Origin: Diphasiastrum complanatum
Taxonomy: Eukaryota > Streptophyta > Lycopodiopsida > Lycopodiales > Lycopodiaceae
DNA length: 64,000 nt
Direction: 5' to 3'
Assembly (NCBI GenBank): GCA_029204225.1
Contig: CM055103.1
Location: 7,522,866 to 7,586,865, forward strand
Shown here: positions 14,052 through 25,299 of the stretch, one piece after another
Layout of the letters: each line of letters starts with the position of its first letter
Position numbering within the stretch: position 1 is the first letter of the stretch
Notes under the pieces: model-generated
Seen by the model: the letters and a program-made list of their open reading frames with translations, nothing else
Database searches by the model: none
What the model was told of the DNA's origin: nothing
Program-made: the position numbers and the translations under genes

Positions 14052-14849
14052 TTTCGATTTATCTATTTCTAGAAATTACTAAAATTAGTTAATATTTGAT
14101 TAACTATTAGTGATGTACAATTGACCAAAATCTGACTGAAATTGATTCCAGTATGGTCAATTCACAAATTTTAGTACATTTCATAGATAATTCAAGAAAC
14201 TGGAAAAAAAACTAAAAAAAATTGAATTTTCAAATTTTATTTTATTTTTGAAATTTTTATGTAACTTCTAAAATTCGTCAAAAACATTATCAGTATTTAG
14301 ACAATCAAAATCGAAAAAACGATTCACTGTTCGATTCCTAATCTTATTGAATTAATGTCTATCAGGCATGCATAACATGCGACATTAATTGATTTTCTTG
14401 ACTTTACCAAATTTTACGTAAATTTCAATTCAGTTTTTTATTTTTGAGAATCAAGAAGATTTGGATCTGAAACATTATTTTTTAGGCGAATAAGATATGT
14501 TTTTTTGATTTCAAAATGTTTGAAGGATAGTTCTTATTAAGATCCATCATTTCTTTCGTTATGGATGATATCTTTGAGTGATGTATATATTTTATTCTGA
14601 GTTCTTGAAATTTCTTTAAATTTTTTCTAGCCGAGGTATTTCCAGATTGATTGATCATTTTAAATTTAAGGAACTTTGATCATCAGGTGTTTACACTCAT
14701 TCAGTTGGATTTTTTTGAAGAAAAGTTCAAGATTTTAGAAAAAAGAAGATCTAGGATCAAAATTCTATAAACCATAGAAATATTTACAATTTGCAACCAT
14801 GTAAAATATTTGGTTAGAATATTTTCACCAAACCGTTCTATCCAAAATT
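14052..14849. other. AT-rich stretch, possible decayed gypsy leader/LTR
   Basis: It lies where the 5' leader and 5' LTR of the minus-strand gypsy G4 should be, but I see no primer-binding site or TG...CA boundaries. No ORF of note is present. Confidence 0.4.
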
Positions 14850-14942
14850 GTGCAGATCCTAGAAAGTGGTTTGAAGAGGTTGCAGATGTAGTGGATGAAG
14901 ATTAAAAACGATTTACATGATAATCAGGAGAATAATCCAACA
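14850..14942 (-). repeat. Start of a copia LTR, C1 family (element C5)
   Basis: On the minus strand it starts TGTTGGATTATT at 14,942 and continues with AATCTTCATCCACTACAT, matching the first 90 bases of the LTR at 4,303. The left boundary is not visible; the rest of the LTR appears lost. Confidence 0.65.
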
Positions 14943-15089
14943 CTCCTCCTTAATCTGAATCCATGAATGCTTTGACCTTAAAACTTAGTTCTGCACAAAA
15001 TTTCTTGTGTGCATCCAAGCTTAATGCTTTAGTAAAAATATCCGCTTCATATCTTGCGTTCAACATGTACTGCAAGTCAACCTCTTTGC
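14943..15089 (-). pseudogene. Copia C5: last part of RNase H
   Basis: The reverse complement of this stretch is nearly the same as 4,155-4,302 of C1: the GACTTGCAGTAC block, GCGGATATTTTTACTAAAGC, GGATGCACACAAGAAATTTT, stop at 14,950-14,952 and an AAGGAGGAG purine tract. Only the last 45 or so codons survive. At about 15,089 it abuts a plus-strand copia fragment, giving a head-to-head junction. The apparent plus-strand ORF beginning at 14,963 starts inside this antisense segment and is a chimera. Confidence 0.82.
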
Positions 15090-15589
15090 AGTCACCCAGA
15101 GCTTGGTTCCAGAAGATCAACGCATTTATGATAGAGAATGGTTTTATTTCAAACTCGACAAACTCAAATGTCTACTTCAAGTTTGTATCAGATTACTTCA
15201 TCATCATCACTCTCTACGTAGATGATACATTATCATCAACGGAATTCGAATACATAGTTGCCACCAATGTAACCAAAGAGACGATTTGGCTAAGACAACT
15301 GCTTGCAGACTTGAACCTTGCATAACCACTTCCTACAACAATCTATTGTGACAATCAAAACACAATAGTGTTATCTCTCAGTCCGAGATTTCACTCTCGA
15401 AGCAAACATATAGAAATCATCTATCATTACCTTAGAGAGAAAGTGCATAGCAAGGAAGTAGAGCTAGTTTTTTGCAGAACAAACTACGTGACAGCAGATT
15501 ACTTCACAAAGGCTCTATCAAAGGAGCAACATCTCAGATCTAACGATATGTTAAATCTAAAGATCAAAGGTTTTCAGAATCCACATTAA
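15090..15589 (+). pseudogene. Copia element C4: RT to RNase H, internally deleted
   Basis: The plus-strand frame reads SPRAWFQKINAFMIENGF, YFIIITLYVDD (RT catalytic box intact), then passes in frame at about 15,230 to SSTEFEYIVATNVTKETIWL, deleting the remaining RT and first part of RNase H. After a stop at 15,325 it continues CDNQN, SPRFHSRSKHIEIIYHYLREK, VTADYFTKAL and ends with a stop at 15,587-15,589. A purine tract (AAGGGGGAG) leads into its LTR at 15,597. Related to but distinct from C1. Confidence 0.85.
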
Positions 15590-15596
15590 GGGGGAG

Positions 15597-16520
15597 TGTT
15601 AGATTTCTTATGCTCAGTCTTAAACAAATCATTCAAGCAATGAGCATCTTGAAAACCGAAGGCCGACTACATATTTTTGGACCTTCACATTTTTCCGTTT
15701 AAGATTTTTTTGCCTTAACTATTTTTTAGGCACCTTAGCTTTTTTGCACATTAGCGAGAAAAGCCAAATGCGACAAAGTAACCAGAATGCCTTAGAAACT
15801 ATTTTAAGGGCACCTTTGGCTTTTTCGATATTTCACTGCCTTTGGTCTAAGGCACCTTCGGCATTTTCACTGCCTTTAGTCTAAGGCACCTTCGGCACTT
15901 TCGCTGTCTTTAATCTAAGGCACCTTCTGCTTTTTCGCTGTCTTTAATCTAAGGCACCCTCGCCTTCTTCGCTGCCTTTAGTCCAAGGCACTTTTCGTCT
16001 TTTTTGTCTTCTTCATTGTCTTAAATCTAAGGGCACCTTCAGGATTTGCATATCTTAAGTCTAAGGGCACCTTCAGGATTTGCATACCTTTAGTCTAACG
16101 GCACCTTCGGATTTTTTGGGTTTTTCGAATTTTTCCTACATTGGTAGACCGACGTCGCCAACTTATCATCAACTCTAAAATAACTGGAGAAACAAATATC
16201 CTAAGGGCAGTTACCACCTTTGTATAGATGCAAAACTAGAGTAAATGGCAGTTAAGATATAAGATATTTTTTTTGGACACTTGTAAATCTATATATTAGC
16301 TGAATCAAACTATTTAAGTGTTAATTGAAATGCTCTTTCAATCAGAGTTTTATGTAGCCAGCGTTATCACGCCCAACAAGCTAAAGTTATTAATTCAAGC
16401 TATTGTACTCATTGTCGATATTAATCAGAGTGCAATTTTTGTCTCACTACTGCATTGTTCATTTGCGCAATCTGTATGAATTCTTTTTTTGTTGCTAACT
16501 GTTGTGTTTCCGTTCCTACA
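15597..16520 (+). repeat. Copia C4 3' LTR with internal minisatellite
   Basis: It starts TGTTAGATTTC directly after the polypurine tract and probably ends CCTACA at about 16,520. TATA-like sequence (TATATATTA) lies near 16,290. The LTR holds five exact-period 34-bp repeats (listed separately), flanked by looser copies of the same CTAAGG(G)CACCTTCGGC theme from about 15,710 to 16,115. Related repeat words occur in the copia LTR at 25,300-26,389. Confidence 0.7.
15837..16006. repeat. 34-bp minisatellite, five units
   Basis: Units begin at 15,837, 15,871, 15,905, 15,939 and 15,973, each starting TG(C/T)CTTT and containing CTAAGGCACC plus a T-rich tail ending TTCGC or TTCAC. Period is exactly 34. 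Two further, longer-spaced relatives (AAGGGCACCTTCAGGATTTG) follow up to about 16,090. Confidence 0.93.
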
Positions 16521-16549
16521 TGCCTACGCTCAAATCCTCGAGCTTCCGC

Positions 16550-17134
16550 TGTCACTCACGCCTGCTGCTTTACGACATGCCAAGCACCTTTTGGACAGAA
16601 GCTTGCAGCATGGCTATGCACATCCTGAATCGGAGTCCTACAAAATCCGTGGAAGGTAAGATGCCTCATGAAGCTTTTACTGGAAATAAATCCAATATTT
16701 CTCATTGGAGTGTATTTGGTTATGATGCTTACACTCATATTCCTGATGAGAAACGAAGGAAATTGGATGCAAAAGCTATCAGATGCATTTTCCTTGGATA
16801 TGATGAGAAGTCCAAGTCATACAAGATGTATGACATGAATGCACAGAAGCTTGTGATCTCTATGGATGCTACATTTGATGAGATGGGTTGAGGTGAACCA
16901 ATTGAAGCAATCACTTAATCTTTTGATGAGGAAGCGAAAGTACAAGATTAGTAATGAATCTAGCCCTAATGGGTTCTGTGCTCAAGACTCAAGAATAAAA
17001 AAAAAATTGATGAAGCAAAGGAGCACAAGGAGTGGCGTGCAGCTATGGAAATAGAAATAGAGGCCATACCAAAAAATAGGCATTAATGAACACTTCAAGC
17101 GAAGGGGAATGATAAAGAGTAATGATGAGCGAGA
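16550..17134 (+). pseudogene. Copia element C3: integrase C-terminal part and RT start
   Basis: The plus-strand frame reads MPSTFWTEACSMAMHILNRS, GKMPHEAFTGNKSNISHW, VFGYDAYTHIPDEKRRKLD, RCIFLGYDEKSKSYKMYD and LVISMDATFDE, the conserved tail of a copia integrase. After a stop at about 16,890 other frames give IDEAKEHKEWRAAMEIEIEA, the start of the RT domain. The sequence then passes to an LTR at 17,135, so RT and RNase H are deleted. The left side joins the C4 LTR at about 16,520. Confidence 0.82.
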
Positions 17135-17422
17135 TGGTTAGAAAGCAATGATAAACTTCATTATTACACTTCATAGTTACTATTCACGATGTACTTTATT
17201 GTTGACAGCTGCTACCAGTTGTCATTAGTTGTAGGCTAGTCTATTAGTCTACTCCTAGGTTTGTTCTCTCTCTATCAGGGTTCATGGTTTATTTGTATGT
17301 TTATTTGTATAATTTACATTCGGTATGCAACAATGAGTGTGAGAGTGTGTTGGTGCGTGTTCTTCCTCCTTGTGGTGAATGCTTATGGTGAATGATTGAT
17401 ATTGCTTATCTGATTATTGACA
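17135..17422 (+). repeat. Copia C3 3' LTR
   Basis: It starts TGGTTAGAAAGCAATG and ends GATTATTGACA; about 288 bp. It is the same family as the minus-strand LTR at 6,982-7,215, but about 50 bp longer through small insertions around 17,270-17,330. A GTTTATTTGTATAATT AT-rich segment could serve as its promoter. Confidence 0.75.
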
Positions 17423-18619
17423 TTCTACACATTGCATATTTGTATTATATAGATGCGATTATACCATTGTTGGATGTATATTTTGATAGAAAAGTATTTG
17501 CTAGTGCATATGAGAACACACCATCTTTCTCGACTTATTTTATATCTTCAAGAAAAGATAACTTTGAACTTTCATAGAAAGCACACCTTGTCGTTGATGT
17601 GATTGTTGAATTTGTCTTTTATTTCCATATAGCACATATTGTGTCTATTTCATACCAGCTATTACTGTATGGTTTGAACATACGTTTCCTTTCTTTAACA
17701 ACTTTTTTTTCTTGTTTTTATTTATTTATTTTTGTATCCGATTATGTCTTTTTATATTTGATGTACTATGCTTTTTTTACATCACAAGCTCATACTCACA
17801 TGAAATGATTTCGTCAAAAATACTATAAAAAAATAAATTAATATACTTCTGAAACAAAAAGAACAAGAAATTATGTTTCTATAATTGATCAAAATCTAAT
17901 CCTAAAATTACAACAGAAAAAAAAAAAAACTTTATATCTTTATAATTGATCACGATCTAATTGCAAAAAGCAATAAAGTATCAATGACGCTTTATAAAAT
18001 GAGAATATGAAATAAATACATGTTGGTTTCTAATAAAAGTGTTTTTTAATTATATTAATTTTCATAGCACCTGGCTAATATTGAAACTAATTTTTACATA
18101 CCAATATTGTTGTTCTAAAATAATATTATAAAGCACTCATTTATTAAAAAATTATATACAAAATAATGGTCATATATACATTTTTTCTTTGGTTTTCAAC
18201 TACTTTAGTATAAGTTGGAAAGTAGGCAATCAATGTTAGTTGAATTCTTCATTCTAACTTTCTTTACTCTCTGTGTATATATCACAGATAAAAGACTTCA
18301 AATTTGCCACTAAAAATTCTTCATCGATGTAACATTTCATTCATTTTTCTAACTACACACTAAAATTGACATCTTCTAAACCACTTATGCAGAAAACAAA
18401 AAAATAGAAGCACAACACTTTCAAATAAGATCATTTGACACATTCAAATTGATAGTAGAATTTTTCTTCTTTCAAGTTTGCTAATTTTATTAGTTTTTTT
18501 ACAAAAATTGTATGACTAGTATTTAAGCAACTAATTCATGCTTTCTAACTATCCACAATTGATGTGATATATTGACCTTTTATGTGTATAGGTCTATGTC
18601 ATACTTTTTCATTATACCT
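17423..18619. other. AT-rich stretch without recognisable gene
   Basis: Very high A+T with poly-A and poly-T runs. The small frames at 17,392-17,577, 17,599-17,808 and 18,572-18,754 are hydrophobic by base composition and have no domain motif. Confidence 0.6.
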
Positions 18620-19085
18620 ATATCAATATATAAAAGAAAATTCTTTGTCATTATAAATAATAGTGACCCTTTTGTAATACAAAATAGCGCATATTTATTT
18701 TATAGTGAAGTTTTTCAAACAATAGTTTATAATTCACATATGTTATTGACGTAAAATAAATATGAGTACAACCTTAACATTTATATTTAAATTTGAAATA
18801 ATATGTTTTTGGAGTCGTTTTGTTAGTTGTTAGTAAAGTTAGTAGTTCGTGAAGTGGCAATTGCCCTCAAAATTGGTATATAACCAAGAGATTATGCCTT
18901 TCTCTCGAACAAAACTTTGCATTTACTTTCACACTTAATCACTTCATGAATCCAATGCTATATTATTTCAAACATCAACATAAATGTCAACAATATAATC
19001 ACATGTACTTTCTACGTAAATAATATATATAAAGTGAAAATTTTCATCTATAAAATGAGACAAAACAACAATGTAGGACTTTCGT
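18620..19085 (-). repeat. Right arm of a long inverted repeat (partner 11,320-11,790)
   Basis: See the left arm. The arms face each other across about 6.8 kb that now contains gypsy and copia fragments. I could not find a flanking target duplication, nor a simple terminal motif such as CACTA. Confidence 0.75.
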
Positions 19086-19289
19086 TTTCTTGCCCAAACA
19101 ATTGACACCCTTCGTTTAATAGAGAATGGACTGATATCCTTTATCCGTGCCGCAACTAGCATCCACATAAATAGTGAGAACATCTGCATTGCCTTGCAAA
19201 TACGTAATGCCTTGTGCTCAGGGTCCTTTGTATTTTGGGACCACCTCCAAGAGCGTAATGTCCATCCAATTTTCTCTCTCCTAGGAATC

Positions 19290-19400
19290 TGTCTTTCTCT
19301 CTCTACGGAATGCACATTCTCTCTCCTCTCTGGTGGAATGCACGATCTCTCCCCGGTGGAATGCACGTTCTCTCTCCTCTCTCCTATGGAATGTGCATGT
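19290..19400. repeat. Imperfect short tandem repeat with GGAATGCAC core
   Basis: Four copies of TGGAATG(C/T)(A/G)C within CT-rich spacers start at 19,307, 19,335, 19,358 and 19,388 (spacing 28, 23 and 30). Confidence 0.8.
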
Positions 19401-19540
19401 GTTGTGGCAGCCCGTCATTGCCTGTCCGCATCCACATACCACCACAAATGTAAAAAATCTGCCAAAAAATAAAACTATCCATGCATGCGGCCATACGATA
19501 AGGCCGTACATCCCGGAAAAAAAAATTAGTCCACGCGTGC

Positions 19541-19557
19541 GGCCGTACCGTACGGCC
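19541..19557. repeat. 17-bp GC-rich palindrome
   Basis: GGCCGTAC-C-GTACGGCC: an 8-bp perfect inverted repeat around one base. A related GGCCGTAC lies at about 19,502. It could form a hairpin. No function can be assigned. Confidence 0.85.
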
Positions 19558-21958
19558 AAATTAAAAAAAAAAAAAAAAACTTCGCACAATGACATTACGC
19601 AGGGAAGGCCCGTCTAGGCTATCGTTGAAGACATCCATAAGTTGATGGTAGAGCGGCTAGTCCTACGTGTTTTATAAATTCTTCGTTGACCATGGCAAAT
19701 TCAACCTTCCCTGACCCATTGCAAACATCCCCAAGTGTGTCAAATTCATATTTTGTATGGAGCAGGGTTGTGATAGAGTATGAGGCAACGGCGCCCACAT
19801 TTCGCTTGATTGTGAGGCTCTTAGACTGGTACAAACAGCCAATTCTAAGAGTATTTGGCTTCATATTCAAAATACACCCACATACTTAAAAGGCATTAAT
19901 GAATATATTGGATCAATAATTGTTTCATTAAAAGCAAAAAATCACTCATTAATTGATATTGTGATTGATAAGTAATAAATAATAAATATGATTTAAAAGT
20001 TAATGAGCAATGTGTATGATTAAACATTTAGAAATAAAACTCTACAAAATTTTTATTTAGCTTCTTACAATTTTATCATACTAAAAAACAAACATGGACG
20101 GAAATAAATTAAAAAATTCTCCGTTATGTTTTTGTTAATAATATGTTAAAAAACAAGATGTTGGCCAATTTCTCTATCTAAGTCGATTCTAATATACTTT
20201 CATGATTCAATTTTTCTTATACCAATCAAATATCACTATAAACATGGTATATGATTTATAGGCTGGTAATGCAAGAGTGGCAATAGTTGGTTATCAACTC
20301 CTGTTTGTGTAAATACAACTTGTTGCAAAGCATAAATTTTTTAGAAGGATAATATGCAAACAATGAAAGGCATGAGATTTTTAAAATGCAATACACAATT
20401 TCTTTCAAAAGCCATTTCTTAGTTTGTACACACCAATGTACTTGGGGCACTTATTTAAATTCCGCAATCAAACTAAATCTGATAGTAGGTCAAAACCCAT
20501 AGTTTGTCCTTGCGAGTCAAAGTGTCTATGTGAGTAATTGCATATTTGTAAGAAATTTTAATGAGCACTAATGCGTAGTTATAAGGTAAGCTAATACTTG
20601 TTTTCAAGTTCTTTGGAATGAGAAAATTGTTGGAATTTTACAATCCCCTAAATCGAAAATATAATAGATTCGGATTCAAAATGCAATTCAAAGATCACTC
20701 TGATCAGTCTATTTATTGTATTTATGCATTGTTAAATGTGCGGAATTATTTTAACAATGCCTTCAAGAACTGATGATATCTGATCATAAATATTTGTGGA
20801 GTTTCATCTAACACATTCAAATTGAGATGTGAGTGAATAGATCGAATACACATAAGCCTAATCAGACAAATACAACATATAGAAATATGACAACATCAAG
20901 TTGTAGTGTATTTCAGATCACAATCAATAGTACATGAATTTCACTCTCTTCAATCTCCTCTACTTTCTCATCGTTTTGTTCTAACATCTACTCGACTACA
21001 TATGTGATAGTAGTAGGTATGGAATGGTGTTGTTGCATTATTGATAACAAACATATTTACAAATAATCATCTTATGATTACATTGGTATTTGGATGACTG
21101 AATTAACATAATTTGGTCATGCCATGGATAGAACTCATTTTGTGTTTTTTCTTTGTTAATTCCATGATTTGAAGAGAGTGTGCAAAACCAAAATTGGTAT
21201 GCCCACCGGGGAAACTTGTAAACCTGCATGCAAATGTTAGTGAGATCAAGTATAGAATAAACAAGAAATGATAACATGAGATTTTAGAATGTTATCCATT
21301 GTTTGAACAGAAAAGAGACACCTAGGAAAGAAGGGAAAGATTAGTCCTTGAGCTCTGAGCATAACTGAAATCCATTCATGTAAACATGTGATATGTCCTC
21401 ATAGTGTGAATGTCCATTGAGTACTCAGTCAACCTTAGTGAAGACATACATAACCAAACTTTATCTTTAACGTTTCGCTTACAGTCATGGTTGTTTGGCT
21501 ATTATTAAGAAGAAGAAAAAAACATTGTTCGCAGAAAGTGGGTCGGGGGCAAGAAAAGCTCGAAAGCTCAAAGGGAAGAAAACGACAAGCGTTGGATGCA
21601 ATGAAAACCTTTCGGGGCTAAGCAATTCATTAATCCTAGTGAAGCTATATATTGTGTAGTTTGGCCTTTGTAAAGTTTTGAATCAACTTGGCTTCCAAAA
21701 TAGAAGCTTTTCAAAAGTATGTTTTTCAATGGAAGAGCTTTTAAAATTAAGGCAAGCATATAAACAATGAACCAAGACAAACGACAAAGGAATAGCAGAT
21801 ACAAACCATATTTTGTTTCTAGCTCAGAAGTCTCGGATTATGGTATATGAGAATTGACAATCATGAAATGTGTCGGTCTATAATCACATGATATCAATTA
21901 TCTGAAAACCATAACTTTCACATACAACAACCATATTTTTTGTCTGACTTATTCTATG

Positions 21959-22969
<1,011 letters not shown>

Positions 22970-23782
22970 TTACTTCGAGCAATATGGAAGGATTATGATT
23001 CTCTTTCTTAAAATGTCCTCCACAATATACTTCCTGGCTCGAACGCAATTCCTTGCCTCCACGAACTTGGAAAAAAAGTTGGACATCACACAAACTGCAT
23101 CGTTGCAACTATCCAAAATTGTGTACTGCCAATAACTCAATCCAGCCTTGACTATTGAGTCTGAAATGTGAGTTGTCTTGTTTTTCAATGCCCCACAACA
23201 ATGTTCAAATAAGTCTATTTTTTTATGGGGTGTTTGGTATTGAGAATCTAAACTTGTTACCAAAAGCTTTATTTGCTAAAAAATGTCATTTTCATGTTTG
23301 CAACACTCCAACTGGGACATTGGCTTTGGACCATGACTTGATTGTGCAAATGAACTCATCAGGGGAATTTCCAAGTCACAATATTGGGTGGCATTTTCAA
23401 TCATGCCCACTTCCATGCCATTTCGATGATGCCAAGTATTTGGTGGTATTTGCAAAAGGCTTTTGCTATTTTGTGCAGACATTGTGTTCACACGGCCAAC
23501 ATCCATTTCCATAAATGTGAAGTTAGAGGCTTGGGTTGTATTGTTCACTATGTCTACTTCATATTCTAAATCCATTTGTTCAAATATTGTTTTTGTCATT
23601 TCATTATTCGTATCCATAGACATGAACTCAAAAGTGGAGGATGTAGTTTTTATTGTATCCACCTCAATATGATAATCTATGTTATCCATCTCAATATGAA
23701 TATCTCCGTTAGTTTGGTCCTCTGTTGCCCTCTGGTTGTCTGTCTTTGTTGTCTCTCCACATGTTTCTGTCACCTCTATCAT
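22970..23782 (-). pseudogene. Unassigned ORF of about 270 codons with one internal stop
   Basis: I do not recognise it. Two minus-strand ORFs, 23,782-23,276 (168 codons) and 23,263-22,970 (97 codons), are in the same frame and separated only by a stop at 23,276-23,278, so they may once have been one protein. The first part is acidic and Met/Asp/Thr-rich, with loosely repeated units (IHIEMDNIDYHIEVDT, FEFMSMDTNNEMT, FTFMEMDVG). The second part is Cys-containing and less biased (IDLFEHCCGALKNKTTHI, KAGLSYWQYTILDSCNDAV). No transmembrane segment or known motif is seen. No intron signals were explored fully; it could be a remnant of a host or element gene, or chance. Confidence 0.3.
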
Positions 23783-24481
23783 ATGTTTCCTTCACCTATA
23801 TCGTAGGGGTGCATGTTGGAAATTAAGCCCACAGTTTTCTCCTTGGTGAATGACTAATTCTATTTCATGATTCTTCCTGCATATTTATTGATCATTGATC
23901 TAGGGTCAGGTAAAACCAACTTTGGTTCTATGTCTGCTCATCTGATACCTGCAGTGTTACATGCCTATGTAACTAGCAGTACTTCAAACCCCTAATTAGT
24001 GTTGGGGGCTAAATGGCAAGGTACCCTTAGGATTAAGGGTATGTGCCCTTGGAGAAGGGCATGCAAGTGACTATACCTTAGTCGGAGGTAATGGAGTCAC
24101 GTGACCCTTGGATAAGGGGTACCCTTGGTATTAAGGATAGGTGCCTTAGATTAAGGTACTAGTGTCCTTGGTTAAGGGCAAGTAGGTGTCTATGCCTTGG
24201 ATGGAGGTATGGAACCTAGAGAGGTGTTAGAAAGTCATTGGATGACTATTTTTCTAAACCTTGGGCCTCAACCTTGAACCATATCACTTTATTGGTCTAG
24301 GACCAAAGTATACTTGCACAACTTGGGCAATGGGACCTAGTAGGAGGGCACCCTTCTAAAGTGTCCATTGAGTTCCCAACTCCCACAAGAAAGGCATTCA
24401 AAGAGTCATAGGTTATGGAAGGAGTCTCTTGACATTCCATAAGCCTATGGAGGCTCTTGGAGATTCTTTAACTCCCCTAGG

Positions 24482-24483
<2 letters not shown>

Positions 24484-24571
<88 letters not shown>
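24484..24571. repeat. (CT)n dinucleotide array, about 88 bp
   Basis: Uninterrupted CT repeat. It lies about 80 bases from the G tract. Confidence 0.98.
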
Positions 24572-24574
<3 letters not shown>

Positions 24575-24648
24575 GGATGAGCATGGAACTCCCTAGTGCA
24601 TTGGAGGGGTCCATGGGCTATCTATATGAGGGTAGTAGCGCAACCATT

Positions 24649-24675
24649 GGGGGGGGGGGGGGGTTGGGGGGGGGG
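24649..24675 (+). repeat. G tract: 15 G, TT, 10 G
   Basis: Two long G runs separated by TT. The sequence could form G-quadruplexes. It is also a likely place for assembly or polymerase error. Confidence 0.9.
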
Positions 24676-25299
24676 AGATCTCTCTTGTTTGCTTTGCTTA
24701 TGCGCTAGTGTTGCTACTAGTGTATAGAGTGCTTTATTGTGGTAGTATGCTTAAGGTTTGAATCTTGCTTATGGTATGGGACATAAGTAGGGTTTGGATC
24801 TTGAGAATTCTATGGAGTGTTGTAGTATGCTTGTGATTTGTTTATGGATAGCAAGGGGGTGCTAGATAGGTCTTGCTTGGATCTTGGATCTAGCTATGGT
24901 TGGGTGGTGAATACTTGAGGCCAGCTTGTGTTTAAAGAGTAGGGACACAGGTGGAGGAGAGATCCTTGGAGGCTTGCAGACCCTTACTTGCAGGTGGAGG
25001 CATCCTAGCTTGGAGTTGGGGTAGGTTGCTTGGAGGACATTTGGAGGCTCTACCTTGGATTTAGGACTTCCTCACCTCTACTTGTAAAATGCAGGAATCA
25101 CAAAACTTAGACAGACAATTTATTTGAAGAACGTCTACAACGGGATTCCGGCTGATCTCCGAAAAAGGGTAATCAATCCTGTTATAATTTCAAGTTTTAG
25201 ATGTTAAGTTCAATTACTTGAAGTCATTGAAGACTTGGCCATCTTCAAAAACTTCCAAGAACTAGCATCTAGAACAAGTCTATAGAATTACACTAAGTG

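Larger units (their letters stand above)
23783..25299. other. No gene recognised; repetitive and simple-sequence rich
   Basis: Around 24,000-24,240 the words CCCTTGG, TTAAGG(G) and GTGCCCTT recur at irregular spacing (for example TAAGGGTATGTGCCCTTGG, TTAAGGATAGGTGCCTT, TTGGTTAAGGGCAAG), suggesting a decayed tandem repeat. A CT array and a G tract are listed separately. Confidence 0.55.

Noticed and set aside
14963-15325. A 120-codon ORF that looks like one protein
   Set aside because: It starts in the antisense of one copia and runs into another; only the part after about 15,090 is true RT/RNase H sequence.
19194-19617. Overlapping ORFs on both strands in a GC-richer patch
   Set aside because: They mirror each other, have no domains and probably reflect a local lack of stop codons.
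23936-24240. Possible protein-coding tandem repeat (CCCTTGG/TTAAGG words)
   Set aside because: Spacing is irregular and frames are broken; it looks like a decayed non-coding repeat.
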